A program made the position numbers and the translations under genes. A DNA stretch of 60,137 nucleotides from JAKJEP01 sp964580995 (lineage in GTDB: Bacteria > Planctomycetota > Phycisphaerae > Sedimentisphaerales > SM23-30): contig CAZOMV010000022.1 of assembly GCA_964580995.1 (NCBI GenBank), positions 1 through 60,137 on the forward strand. The letters are read 5' to 3'. How positions within the stretch are numbered: the first letter of the stretch is position 1; the number at the start of each line of letters is the position of its first letter. The notes beneath the pieces were generated by a model. The model saw nothing but the letters and a program-made list of their open reading frames with translations, was not told where the DNA came from and did not search any database. This document shows positions 1 through 9,401 of this stretch, in pieces.

Positions 1-2374
1 CCAGTTCCTGGCGGAACATGCGGTAGGGGGCATCGGCCTGGGCATACACCCGTTTTACCCGTCCGCCTTGAATGAAGTCGTTCACATAGGCGCTGCCGAA
101 GGCCGCCGATATGGTATGGTGGATTGAGGTGATGGGCAGCCCCAAGGCACCGGCCTTCTCCCAATCCACGTCAATCCGGTACTCAGGCACATCTTCCAGG
201 CCATTGGGCCGCACCTTCGTCAATATGGGATTCTGTGCCGCCATGCCGAGGAGTTGGTTGCGGGCTGCCATCAAACCGGCGTGCCCCAGGCCGCTGCGGT
301 CCAGCAGTTGAAAGTCAAATCCCTTGGACATGCCCAATTCGATGACTGCCGGCGGAGCAAAGGCAAACACCATGGCATTGCGAATCTGCGAAAAGGCCCC
401 CATTGCCCTTCCCGCAACCGCTGTGACCTTCAGGTTCGGCTGGTCACGGAGCTTCCAGTCTTTCATCTTAACGAATGCCAGACCTGCGTTTTGTCCTCTT
501 CCGGAGAAATTGGTGCCGGAAACCGTCAGACAGGATGCGACCGCGTCTTTTTCCTGATTCAGAAAATAGTCTCTGACGCCGTCCATCACCTTTTTGGTCT
601 GTTCCAGGGTTGAGTTGGCCGGCAGCAGGGCCTGGACCATCAGGATGCCCTGATCTTCATCCGGCAGATACGCCGTGGGCATCTTCTTGAAAAGGTATCC
701 CATCGCCGCCACAATCAGAAGAAAAACCACTAGATAGCGGAATTTTTTTCTGAGAGAATGACCTACTACGTGCACATACCGGTCTCTGCTCCAGAAAAAG
801 AGGTGGTCAAACCATCGGAAGAAAGGCCGCAGGAACCAGGCTCCTCCTTCCGCTGGCTGATGCCCTTTGGGCACCGGCTTGAGAAAGGAGGCACACAGGA
901 CCGGCGTCAGGATCAGGGCCACCAGCACCGAAAGCAGCATAGAGGCAATAATGGTAACGGAGAACTGACGGTAGATGACTCCGGTGGAGCCGGTAAAAAA
1001 TGCCATCGGACCAAACACTGCCGAGAGCACCAACCCGATGCCGATTAGAGCACTGGTGATCTGGTCCATGGACTTACGGGTGGCCTCCCTGGGTGAAAGC
1101 CCTTCCTCGCTCATAATTCGTTCCACGTTCTCCACCACCACGATGGCGTCGTCCACCAGCAAGCCGATGGCCAGGACCATGGCAAACATGGTCAGCATAT
1201 TGATGGAGAAGCCGAAAAGCCCCAGCACCGCAAACGTCCCCAGAATTACCACCGGCACGGCGATGGTCGGGATCAAAGTGGCCCGCATGTTTCCCATAAA
1301 CAGATACATAACCAGGAATACCAGCACGATCGCCTCTATGAGGGTTTTCACCACTTCTTCGATGGCTACCTTGACAAAGGGGGTAGTGTCATAGGGATAG
1401 ACGACTTTCATGCCGGCAGGGAAAAAATGGCTCATTTCCACCATCTTGTTCCGGATGGCGTCGGCGGTGTCCAGTGCATTGGCACCGGCCGCCTGCCGGA
1501 TAGCCAGAACAGCGGAAGGCTTGCCATTGAAATATCCTTCGATATCATAGGCTTCGGTTCCGAGTTCCGTCCGTCCTACATCACGAACCCGCACGATGGA
1601 CCCATCCGAATTGGTGCGGAGGGGAATGGCGGCAAACTCATCGGGGGTCTTGAGCAGGCTCTGGACAATGATGGAGGCATTCAGCCGCTGGCCATCCACT
1701 GCCGGCGCTCCCCCGAACTGGCCGGCGGAGACTTCCACGTTGTAGGCCTGCAGCGCCGTAGTCACGTCTTGAATCGTCATCTGATAATCGGTCAGCTTGT
1801 CGGGATTGAGCCAGATGCGCATGGCGTACTGGCTGCCAAAAACTTCCACTTCACCCACCCCCGGTACCCGCGAAAGCACCTTCTCCAGGCTCGATTGGGC
1901 GTAGTCCCGCAAGTCATTCCCATCCATGCTCTCGTCCTCCGAGATCAGGCCCACGATTATCAGCCAGTTCCGGGTGGATTTGGACACCTTGACACCGGAT
2001 CGCTGTACCACCTCCGGCAGGCTGGCCATGGCGAGCTGGAGCTTGTTCTGCACCTGAGCCCAGGCAAGGTCCGCATCGGTTCCCGGGGCAAAGGTCAGTT
2101 CCACCCGGGAAGAACCGGACGAATCGCTGCTGGAGGAAAGATACAGCATCTTGTCGAAGCCGGTCATCTTCTGCTCGATGAGCTGGGTTACGCTGTTTTC
2201 CACCGTCTCCGCCGACGCTCCCGGATAAAACGAGGTAATGGCGATGGACGGCGGGGCAATGGGAGGATACTGCGATATAGGCAGATTGTAGATGGCTAGG
2301 GCTCCTGCCACCATCATGATGATGGCGATTACCCAGGCAAAGACGGGACGGTCCAGAAAAAATCTTGATAGCAT
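1..2374 (-). CDS. RND efflux pump inner-membrane permease (AcrB/MexB type), 3' end outside window
   Basis: Encodes a proton-driven RND transporter of the HAE1 family that pumps drugs or other hydrophobic compounds from the periplasm and inner membrane toward an outer-membrane channel. About 791 residues are visible. The N terminus (MLSRFFLDRPVFAWVIAI) is the standard first helix; the periplasmic docking and porter domains follow. The TM4 motif VDDAIVVVEN near residue 407 carries the two proton-relay aspartates. Translation then runs through FGPMAFFTG and into the second porter half before the window edge cuts it, so roughly the last quarter is missing. It lies 12 bp downstream of the adaptor gene and is surely co-transcribed with it. 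The family is certain; the substrate cannot be told. Confidence 0.95.
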   Translation of the reverse strand, partial: MLSRFFLDRPVFAWVIAIIMMVAGALAIYNLPISQYPPIAPPSIAITSFYPGASAETVENSVTQLIEQKMTGFDKMLYLSSSSDSSGSSRVELTFAPGTDADLAWAQVQNKLQLAMASLPEVVQRSGVKVSKSTRNWLIIVGLISEDESMDGNDLRDYAQSSLEKVLSRVPGVGEVEVFGSQYAMRIWLNPDKLTDYQMTIQDVTTALQAYNVEVSAGQFGGAPAVDGQRLNASIIVQSLLKTPDEFAAIPLRTNSDGSIVRVRDVGRTELGTEAYDIEGYFNGKPSAVLAIRQAAGANALDTADAIRNKMVEMSHFFPAGMKVVYPYDTTPFVKVAIEEVVKTLIEAIVLVFLVMYLFMGNMRATLIPTIAVPVVILGTFAVLGLFGFSINMLTMFAMVLAIGLLVDDAIVVVENVERIMSEEGLSPREATRKSMDQITSALIGIGLVLSAVFGPMAFFTGSTGVIYRQFSVTIIASMLLSVLVALILTPVLCASFLKPVPKGHQPAEGGAWFLRPFFRWFDHLFFWSRDRYVHVVGHSLRKKFRYLVVFLLIVAAMGYLFKKMPTAYLPDEDQGILMVQALLPANSTLEQTKKVMDGVRDYFLNQEKDAVASCLTVSGTNFSGRGQNAGLAFVKMKDWKLRDQPNLKVTAVAGRAMGAFSQIRNAMVFAFAPPAVIELGMSKGFDFQLLDRSGLGHAGLMAARNQLLGMAAQNPILTKVRPNGLEDVPEYRIDVDWEKAGALGLPITSIHHTISAAFGSAYVNDFIQGGRVKRVYAQADAPYRMFRQEL

Positions 2375-2386
2375 CGCGTGTCTCCG

Positions 2387-3730
2387 TTATTTCGTTGTGG
2401 CTGCCGGCTGAGCCGTGGTTTCTGGTTTTTCCCCCGGTTTCGGACTGTCCGTAAAGGGTACCGTTGTCACCTCAGCCCCCGGACGTACTTTTTGGATTCC
2501 CTCCGCAATCACCTGGTCGCCGGGCGCAATTCCGGAGGTGACCAGCCATTGGTCGCCGATCGTCCGATCCAGGCTGAGTATCCGCTGCTCCACTTTGCCG
2601 GCATTGACGACCAGGGCCACGGGATTGCCCTTGGTATCGCGGGACACCGTTTGCTGGGGAATCAGAATAGCCTGTTCTTTGCTGCCTTCTTTTACCAGGG
2701 TCCGGACAAACATGCCCGGCAGCAGAACTCCTTCCGGATTGGGAACCACGATCCGCAGGATTACGGACCCGGTCGTCGAATCCACGGTAACATCCTGAAA
2801 CTGAAGCGTCCCTTCCGCTGAATACTCGGTCCCGTCTTCCAGGAGGATCTTGACCTGATTTCCATTGTCTCCCTTGCGGCTAAGATTGCCGCTTTCCAGA
2901 CTGCGCCGCAGCCGCATCAATTCCGTGGTGGATTGCGGCACATCCACATAAATGGGATCGAGTGAGGTAATGGTTGCCAGGACCGCCTGATAGGCGGTCA
3001 CAATGGCTCCCTCCGTTACGTTGGATCTGCCGATGCGGCCGGCAATCGGGGCTTTCACCTGGGTGTAAGCCAGGTTGATGCCGGCCGTCTCTATCGCCGC
3101 TTCCGCCTGTTTAATCATCGCCTCGGCCTCTGCCCCCGCCGCCGCATCGCTTTCCACCTGGGCCTGGGCGGCACGCAGCGTGGCTTCCGCCACCTCCACG
3201 TCCGTCACCGCCCGATCCAGATCGCTGGCCGAGACCGCGTGATCCTTAAAAAGATCTTCCATCCGCTGGCGGTTGATTTTGGCCAGGGCCAGGGTGGCTT
3301 CCTGCCGCGTGACGCCGGCCGCACTGGCGGTCTGGGCCGCACGCGTGCGTTCTAATGTTTTCCGGGCGGCGTCCAGATTCGCCAGGGCATGGTTATAGGC
3401 CGCCTGATAGGGTGCCGGATCGATCTGGTACAATATGTCGCCGGCCTTCACATCCGTGCCTTCCGTAAACAAACGTTTCTGGATGAGACCGTTGGCTTGG
3501 GGCCGGATTTCCGCAATAAGATAGGCAGCGGTGCGTCCCGGCAATTCGGTGGCCAGTTCCACCTTTTGCGTCTGAACCGTAATCACCGCTACTTCTGTTA
3601 TTCCCGCCGTCGCCGCCGATGGCGGCGGCCCGGCTTGCTGCTTACGGTCGCAACTGCTTAGCCAAAGCCCGCCGAAAAAAACTGTCCCGGTAAGAATCCA
3701 TCTAACGATACATCTGGTACGGAATAACAT
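2387..3730 (-). CDS. RND efflux periplasmic adaptor (membrane fusion protein, AcrA/MexA type), lipoprotein
   Basis: 447-residue adaptor that bridges the RND permease and an outer-membrane factor. The N terminus has a basic start, a hydrophobic stretch and a lipobox (LSSC, Cys near residue 27), so it is probably lipidated and held in the inner membrane facing the periplasm. The order of parts is typical: barrel-sandwich half, long alpha-helical hairpin (~95-215, rich in A/E/Q with heptad-like spacing), the second lipoyl half (VKAPIAGRIGR), beta-barrel and a membrane-proximal domain. The C-terminal ~25 residues are rich in Pro, Thr and Ala. It is first in the operon, ahead of the permease. No outer-membrane TolC-like gene is visible, but it could lie beyond the left edge. 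Confidence 0.94.
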   Translation of the reverse strand: MLFRTRCIVRWILTGTVFFGGLWLSSCDRKQQAGPPPSAATAGITEVAVITVQTQKVELATELPGRTAAYLIAEIRPQANGLIQKRLFTEGTDVKAGDILYQIDPAPYQAAYNHALANLDAARKTLERTRAAQTASAAGVTRQEATLALAKINRQRMEDLFKDHAVSASDLDRAVTDVEVAEATLRAAQAQVESDAAAGAEAEAMIKQAEAAIETAGINLAYTQVKAPIAGRIGRSNVTEGAIVTAYQAVLATITSLDPIYVDVPQSTTELMRLRRSLESGNLSRKGDNGNQVKILLEDGTEYSAEGTLQFQDVTVDSTTGSVILRIVVPNPEGVLLPGMFVRTLVKEGSKEQAILIPQQTVSRDTKGNPVALVVNAGKVEQRILSLDRTIGDQWLVTSGIAPGDQVIAEGIQKVRPGAEVTTVPFTDSPKPGEKPETTAQPAATTK

Positions 3731-3925
3731 CAGGAATCTCCAATAATAGTGAGGTAGTTAAACCTTCGGCAAACGAAAATCAATTTACTGTCATTTGTGC
3801 AGTCTTTTAAAAAAAGTCAGCAGTCTATTTTTTCGACCTGCCCATTTTAGCTAAGCATTTTATAAAAGCGGTTCCTTTTTATTAAATTTATTCTTACTAT
3901 TTATTTTCCTGCCAATAAGGGCAAA

Positions 3926-3954
3926 ATTATAATGAATGAGTATTCATTTTACAA
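3926..3954 (-). promoter_or_regulatory. Sigma70-type promoter of the RND efflux operon
   Basis: On the minus strand a -35 box TTGTAA (3954-3949) and a -10 box TATAAT (3931-3926) are separated by exactly 17 bp. The predicted start is about 190 nt upstream of the adaptor gene, giving a long AT-rich leader. The spacer is almost filled by an inverted repeat (separate entry), which argues for a repressible promoter. Confidence 0.6.
3931..3948. promoter_or_regulatory. Putative TetR/AcrR-type operator inside the efflux promoter
   Basis: Perfect 7-bp inverted repeat AATGAAT-gagt-ATTCATT lying between the -35 and -10 boxes of the efflux promoter. TetR-family repressors of RND pumps often bind palindromes of this sort placed over promoters. 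A weaker half-site (ATTCAT) occurs at 3961-3966. No regulator gene is present in the window, so the repressor is inferred. Confidence 0.5.
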
Positions 3955-4221
3955 ATAAATATTCATATTTTATTTTTCCCATGGAATTCGCACGTTTTAG
4001 AGGTATGGGATGGCGTATTTCAATGAATAGTACAAATAAGTGGTACATCAAATATTTGACCCCGCATTTGACGCCATAGCAGTCGAAAAGACCTCGTTGT
4101 TTGGGTATAATTATTTTATGACAAGGAAGTTAACGCTAAAACAAGAAGGTTTCTTGCGAAGACACGGTGTACTGGTCCTCTCCGCCTTTCCCTTTAAACT
4201 GTGAGAAATGCAGGGTAGGTA

Positions 4222-6975
4222 TCAGGCCAGGGGTTTGCCGTGATTCAGTTTTTCGTAGGCGGTGATATAACCGGCGACCATATTTTCCAGGCTCCAGTTT
4301 TTGCGGGCCTCCTTCATGATGCGGCGGGCCTGTTTTTCCCATTCGCCGGGATTTTTGCGGAAATAACGGTGATTCCGGACTGTCTGATGCAATCCCCACC
4401 AAAGCCCGCCGGAATCGTAATTCTTAAAGAGGATGCCGTTGCCCAGATCCTGGGGTGCGCCCCAGACCTTCAGGCTTAACAGGACAATCTTATCGTTGTA
4501 TCCGCCGGTGTCCCGATTGGTGGCGGTGGCTCCGTAGAGATTGCCGACGACATCGATCTGTCCGAACGGCTCATACAAGGACGCCCCGAATACATCGCTG
4601 GCGGCGGCATAGCCCAGCATGGACAATTTTTCATCGAAGGAGTGGTACGCGATTTTTCCGCCGGAGGCACAGGCGATTTTACCCAGAATATCCGCGTGGG
4701 TCCAGTCGCCCGCGATCGGATCGCCGACGATGGCGATCTGGACATCGGGATTTTCGATCACATATTTCAGGGCGATATCCTCCAACAGTTCCACGCCTTT
4801 CTGGACGGGATCCAGCCGCGAGGGCCAGTACAGTAAAATAGCGTCCGGATCGACGGTCAGGCCCATTTGCTTCTGGAACTTGATGAGATTGGCTTTTTTG
4901 GCTTCGATCGTAAAATCGTCGGGGCTGAATTTCTTTGCCAAACCCGGTTGATCCCATTGCGGATTTTCCGGCTGATTCTCCGGATACATGTCCGGCGAAA
5001 TTCCATTGGGAATGACCAGTGCGGCATTATTATGGTATTTGGCTTTGGTTTCCTGCCGGACACCCCAGGGAATGATCGGACGATCCATAAAATTGTCATC
5101 GACCACTTCACTGAGAAACTTCCGGCCTACATAGCTGATCAACGTGGCGTTTTTGATGGCGGTAGCCTGGGAATCGACGCACTCCGTACCCATCTCCCAG
5201 CAGGCATAGAGATAGTTCCACATTTTCTTGAGATTAATTCCATGCAGCATGTCCAGCGGAATATAGGCGGTATGGGTATTATGGATGGTATGCAGCAGGG
5301 GGATCTCCCGCATCTTCGTGTAGGCCGACAAGGCCCCGCCGGCCATCCAGTCGTGCGTGTGCACAATCGTCCGCCCCGCGTACCGGCTGCGGATCTCTTT
5401 GAGATAGACATTGATAATCTGCCGTTGAAATTCCGAAGCCGTCTGCACCGGATTGCCTTCGTACACGCTGCGAAAATCCTCAAACTCCGCGGAGCTGACC
5501 AGATGAATATTTTCCGGATTCAGCTTGTGCCGGCTCTGAATCCATTCGGTGTCGCTCATATGGGCCTCTTCCCGGAAGCGCCGCTTGAGATTCAGGGTAA
5601 TCAGATGCGTGGGAATCTTTCGCTCGGAAAGCCCTTTGCACAGGGCGGAAATCACCTCTCCCAGCCCGCCGCTTTTGCCGGAAACATATTTTGCCAGAAT
5701 GCCCAGCCCTTTGGTCGGCAGCCGGCCCGTCTCCGGGGTGATAATAATCACCGGGGTCTGCTCGGTCGTCTTGCGAATATTGAAGGTATGGATCGACATT
5801 TTCAATTGATCGATATTCCGCGTCAGCACATAGGTTGCCGTCGCGATCGCTCCATAGGGATTGAAATAATCGTGCACCGTATGATCGGCCCCCTTGCCCT
5901 CGTGCAGATAATACAGATGATCGGAGGTGGTCAGATGCCTCCACTTCGCCAGCAAGGCTCCGCCAGCCTTCTGCGCATCCGGCTCCATCGATTCTAAATC
6001 GCGAAACAGGGTGTATTGCGTCGGACTGCCCAGCCAGCCCTGCGTGTTCCGCTCGATATCCGCCCAGGAAGAGGTGGACAAAGGATGGATGTCCGCCACG
6101 GGGCAATCGGCATCCTTGAAGCGTTCGGCGATTTCCGTGGGATTGGCCGGCACGACATTTGGATACCGGGGCAATGCCCGGGCCAGGGAACGCCAGAATT
6201 CAAATATCCCAGTCTCCTGCCATAAATGCTCTCCGATATGCTCATAATCATATCCCAGCATCACCAGCTCCCCGTCTACTTTGGCGATGTACTGGGCATA
6301 TTGCTCCGGACTCAACTGCCCCGACCGGAAGCGAAACGCGACATCATCGCTTAACTGCCGGTTCCGCGGGATCACCAGGAGTTCGCGCGGGGAGGACCGC
6401 CGCCCTTTGGCGCGGAACACGGCGTTGGGCGAGACCGACTTGCCCTCCGAGGTAAGATACATGTCCGACCGCTGCTCACAGAGGATCGCTTTGAATCCCA
6501 TGTCCGCCACCACATTGGCGATATCGTTGTTGTACATCAGCTCCGTATTGCGAAACGAGGTCGGCTTCAACCCGAAGATCTCTTTGATTTTCTGCCGGTG
6601 CAGCGAGACCTGGTCCTTGAACTCCTGCTTCTGCGTATCTTCAAAGAGCGAGACCAGCGAATGATAATACGTTTCTTCCAGATACTCTACCTGATTGTGC
6701 TCTTTCCCGGCATCGTATAATTCCTGTAAGGCCGAAATTACCTCCGGCTTGAACAACTGCGCCTGTTCCAGAAAGGTGCCTGACATGCTCAGGGTAATTT
6801 TGAACTTGGGATTCTCTTTAATGATCGCCGTGAACATTTTGGTAGCCGGGATATAATTCTTCTCCGCCACCTTTTGAAAAATCTGCCGGTTCCGATCCTC
6901 CCACAGAAATTTCTCCACATCCGGATTCAAGCGAAAGGGCTGATGCAACTCAAAATAAAATGTCAACAACGGCAT
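4222..6975 (-). CDS. Glycogen/starch synthase fused to an N-terminal GH57 domain
   Basis: 917 residues with two catalytic modules. Residues 1-400 are a GH57 (alpha-amylase/branching-enzyme-like) domain with the family landmarks: HQP at 11-13, NTEL with the likely nucleophile Glu145, and GYDYEHIGEH with the likely acid/base Asp243. Residues ~408-917 are a GT5 glycogen synthase with the ADP-glucose-binding motif KSGGLGEV (434-441) and a C-terminal EPFGQIDVVG segment. It would elongate alpha-1,4-glucan in the cytoplasm; the GH57 half may trim, branch or merely bind glucan. The start is supported by AGAGGA upstream. GH57-GT5 fusions are known in planctomycetes and some other bacteria. It is a single gene with ~490 bp of empty sequence on both sides. 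Confidence 0.9.
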   Translation of the reverse strand: MPLLTFYFELHQPFRLNPDVEKFLWEDRNRQIFQKVAEKNYIPATKMFTAIIKENPKFKITLSMSGTFLEQAQLFKPEVISALQELYDAGKEHNQVEYLEETYYHSLVSLFEDTQKQEFKDQVSLHRQKIKEIFGLKPTSFRNTELMYNNDIANVVADMGFKAILCEQRSDMYLTSEGKSVSPNAVFRAKGRRSSPRELLVIPRNRQLSDDVAFRFRSGQLSPEQYAQYIAKVDGELVMLGYDYEHIGEHLWQETGIFEFWRSLARALPRYPNVVPANPTEIAERFKDADCPVADIHPLSTSSWADIERNTQGWLGSPTQYTLFRDLESMEPDAQKAGGALLAKWRHLTTSDHLYYLHEGKGADHTVHDYFNPYGAIATATYVLTRNIDQLKMSIHTFNIRKTTEQTPVIIITPETGRLPTKGLGILAKYVSGKSGGLGEVISALCKGLSERKIPTHLITLNLKRRFREEAHMSDTEWIQSRHKLNPENIHLVSSAEFEDFRSVYEGNPVQTASEFQRQIINVYLKEIRSRYAGRTIVHTHDWMAGGALSAYTKMREIPLLHTIHNTHTAYIPLDMLHGINLKKMWNYLYACWEMGTECVDSQATAIKNATLISYVGRKFLSEVVDDNFMDRPIIPWGVRQETKAKYHNNAALVIPNGISPDMYPENQPENPQWDQPGLAKKFSPDDFTIEAKKANLIKFQKQMGLTVDPDAILLYWPSRLDPVQKGVELLEDIALKYVIENPDVQIAIVGDPIAGDWTHADILGKIACASGGKIAYHSFDEKLSMLGYAAASDVFGASLYEPFGQIDVVGNLYGATATNRDTGGYNDKIVLLSLKVWGAPQDLGNGILFKNYDSGGLWWGLHQTVRNHRYFRKNPGEWEKQARRIMKEARKNWSLENMVAGYITAYEKLNHGKPLA

Positions 6976-7466
6976 GTTAAAACATTCCTCTCAGATGATA
7001 CGTAACCGATAGAACCAATTATTGCTGTGAAGGACAGGATACCAACCCGGCGGTGCCGAGTCCAGAACAAAACTGTATCCGCCCCTGAATTCCCGACCGT
7101 CCTATAACTATGTCTGATTGCAGGCCGACCAAAACCTGGGCTTACCGGTATGTGTTTTGCCTGCCTGGGATGAATATGTTTCGTGTTTTATCTACTGCCA
7201 GAACGATCGGTCATTCTTTCAGGTTGTTTGTTCTGTCGGATCGAATACGATAAACACTTTTCTCTTTGTTCATTTTCGCTTCTGCGGTTGGAATGTGGTT
7301 ATAATAAACTGATTTGCCATAAATTAGTACGTGCATAAATCTTTGCTTAGACAATAGATAAGCGAATATTTTATGATTTTTCAGTAAATATTGTAATTAT
7401 CTGAAAATAGAGTACAATTATTTGTTTTCGATGTTTAATTAAATGGTTAGAGAGTATCAGGAAAAT
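6976..7466. other. Divergent intergenic region between glycogen synthase and lepA
   Basis: 491 bp between two divergent genes. The lepA-proximal half (7200-7460) is AT-rich and holds a likely lepA promoter. The other half should carry the glycogen synthase promoter, but no clear box pair was seen there. No RNA gene or convincing short ORF was found. Confidence 0.5.
7391..7418 (+). promoter_or_regulatory. Candidate sigma70 promoter for lepA
   Basis: TTGTAA (7391-7396) and TACAAT (7413-7418) with a 16-bp spacer, about 45 bp upstream of the preferred lepA start. Assigned by eye only. Confidence 0.4.
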
Positions 7467-9263
7467 ATGGGTACAGGACATATACGGAATTTTTCGATTA
7501 TTGCGCATATCGATCACGGCAAGAGCACGCTGGCGGACCGGGTGATGCAGTTGACGGGGGCGGTGACGGCGCGGGAGTTTCATGAGCAGTTGCTGGACGA
7601 TATGGATCTGGAGCGGGAGCGGGGGATAACGATCAAGGCGTCGGCGGTGACGATGAGTTACAAAGTGGACGGCAAGGAATACATGCTGAACCTGATCGAT
7701 ACGCCGGGCCATGTGGATTTTCATTACGAGGTGTCGCGGGCGCTGTCGGCGTGCGAGGGGGCGCTGCTGGTGGTGGACGCGACGCAGGGGGTGGAGGCCC
7801 AGACGGTGGCGAATGCGTATCTGGCGGTGGAGACGGGGGTGGAGATTCTGCCGGTGATCAATAAGGTGGATCTGCCGGCGGCCCAGCCGGATATGGTGGC
7901 GGAAGAAATCGAACACGTGTTGGGATTGAAGAAAGAAGATTGTTTTCTGGTTAGTGCCAAGTCGGGGCTGGGGGTGGCGGAATTGCTGCACGCGGTGGTG
8001 ACTTTGTTGCCGCCGCCGGAAGATCGCAGCGAGCAGCCAGCCCGGGCGCTGATTTTTGACAGCCATTTCGACGAGTACCGGGGGGTGATCTGTTATGTCC
8101 GGGTTTTTGACGGGCAATTGCGGATGGGTCAGAAGATCCGGACGATGGCGACGGAGCGGGTCTATCATATCACCGAGATCGGCAAGTTTACGCCGCGGAT
8201 GACGAAGGTGGAGGGGCTGGGCAACGGCGAGGTGGGTTACATTATTGCGAATATTCGTGACTTGTCGGATATTACGATTGGGGATACGATTACGGATGAT
8301 ACGCAGCCGGCGCCGCAGCCGCTGCCGGGGTATAAGGCGCCGATCCAGATGGTGTTCAGCGATTTTTACCCGGGGACCGCAACGGATTTCACGAAACTGC
8401 GGGCGGCGTTTGAGAAGCTGCGGCTGAATGACGCGAGTTTTTCCTATGTGCCGCAAAGTTCGCCGGCGCTGGGATTCGGTTTTCGCTGCGGATTTCTGGG
8501 GCTGCTGCATATGGAAATTATCCAGGAGCGGCTGGAGCGGGAAAACGATATCGATGTGGTGCAGACGGCTCCGACGGTCAGTTATGAGATTGTGATGACG
8601 GGCGGGGAGGTGCAGCGGATCGACTCGCCCAGCCAGTTGCCGGATTTGAGCCATGTCGAGGAACTGCGTGAGCCGTATGTGCGGCTGGAGATTATTACGC
8701 CGACTAATACCATCGGGGACATTATGAAGCTGACGGAGCAGCGTCGGTGTCTGTTCGTTAAGACGGATTATTTGAGTCCGACGCGGGTGATGATGGAATA
8801 CAAGGCGCCGCTGGCGGAGATTGTGTATGATTTTTACGACCTGCTGAAGCGGATCAGCCATGGATATGCGACGATGGATTATGAGCTGATGGGGTTTGAG
8901 AAGAGTGACCTGGTGAAGATCGATATTCTGGTGAATAAGACACCGGTGGATGCCCTGTCCTTGATTGTCCATCGCAGCAACGCGGAGCAGCGGGGGCGGA
9001 AACTGATTATCAAACTGCGGCGGGCGATCCCGCGGCATCAGTTTGAGATCCCGCTGCAGGTGGCGATTGGCGGAAAAATTATCGCGCGGGAGACGATCAA
9101 GGCGTTTCGCAAGGATGTGACGGCGAAATTATACGGCGGCGATGTGACGCGGAAGATGAAGGTGCTGAAAAAGCAGAAAGAAGGCAAGAAACGCATGAAA
9201 AGCGTGGGATCGGTGGATATTCCGCAGGACGCGTTTATGAGTATCCTGGACACCAGCGATTAA
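7467..9263 (+). CDS. lepA: Elongation factor 4 (LepA), translational GTPase
   Basis: Ribosome back-translocase of about 598 residues, full length for the family. All GTPase motifs are present: AHIDHGKST (G1), GIT (G2), DTPGH (G3), NKVD (G4) and SAK (G5). EF-G-like domains II, III and V follow, then the LepA-specific C-terminal domain with KMKVLKKQKEGKKRMK near the end. An upstream in-frame ATG at 7443 has no ribosome binding site. The ATG at 7467 follows AGGAAA at good distance and gives the usual start MGTGHIRNFSIIAH, so it is preferred. It stands apart from the next genes (132-bp gap with a dispersed repeat). The third codon positions are strikingly rich in G on this strand. Confidence 0.97.
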   Translation: MGTGHIRNFSIIAHIDHGKSTLADRVMQLTGAVTAREFHEQLLDDMDLERERGITIKASAVTMSYKVDGKEYMLNLIDTPGHVDFHYEVSRALSACEGALLVVDATQGVEAQTVANAYLAVETGVEILPVINKVDLPAAQPDMVAEEIEHVLGLKKEDCFLVSAKSGLGVAELLHAVVTLLPPPEDRSEQPARALIFDSHFDEYRGVICYVRVFDGQLRMGQKIRTMATERVYHITEIGKFTPRMTKVEGLGNGEVGYIIANIRDLSDITIGDTITDDTQPAPQPLPGYKAPIQMVFSDFYPGTATDFTKLRAAFEKLRLNDASFSYVPQSSPALGFGFRCGFLGLLHMEIIQERLERENDIDVVQTAPTVSYEIVMTGGEVQRIDSPSQLPDLSHVEELREPYVRLEIITPTNTIGDIMKLTEQRRCLFVKTDYLSPTRVMMEYKAPLAEIVYDFYDLLKRISHGYATMDYELMGFEKSDLVKIDILVNKTPVDALSLIVHRSNAEQRGRKLIIKLRRAIPRHQFEIPLQVAIGGKIIARETIKAFRKDVTAKLYGGDVTRKMKVLKKQKEGKKRMKSVGSVDIPQDAFMSILDTSD

Positions 9264-9344
9264 AGTGCTGCCGCACGGCAGATCGCCGCGAGCATAATTG
9301 GCAAGCAGACGCTCTCGGTGGCCGCTTCATAATGACCAGACCTG

Positions 9345-9370
9345 CACGGCCAAGATGGCCGTGGCACAAT
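9345..9370 (+). repeat. Dispersed 26-bp repeat with palindromic core, copy 1
   Basis: The core CACGGCCAAGATGGCCGTG is an almost perfect inverted repeat (CACGGCCA/TGGCCGTG), followed by GCACAAT. The same 26 bases occur in the opposite orientation at 43568-43593. Both copies are intergenic, just beyond the 3' end of a gene, which suggests a REP-like interspersed element. Confidence 0.7.
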
Positions 9371-9401
9371 ATAAATTGAATTGAATTAAAAGGATATGAG
9401 A

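Larger units (their letters stand above)
3731..4221. other. AT-rich intergenic region between efflux operon and glycogen synthase
   Basis: 491 bp that is clearly more AT-rich than the flanking genes. It holds the efflux promoter and operator near 3926-3954. The rest, including the leader at 3731-3925 and the stretch 3970-4221 beyond the 3' end of the glycogen synthase gene, shows no convincing ORF, tRNA or clear terminator. Confidence 0.6.

Noticed and set aside
7118..7312. 64-codon plus-strand frame upstream of lepA
   Set aside because: Cys/Phe/Val-rich translation of AT-rich intergenic DNA, no ribosome binding site.
7371..9038. 555-codon open frame on the minus strand opposite lepA
   Set aside because: His/Arg/Pro-rich translation without any domain, lying wholly antisense to a clear LepA; it is open only because of the strong G/C third-position bias.
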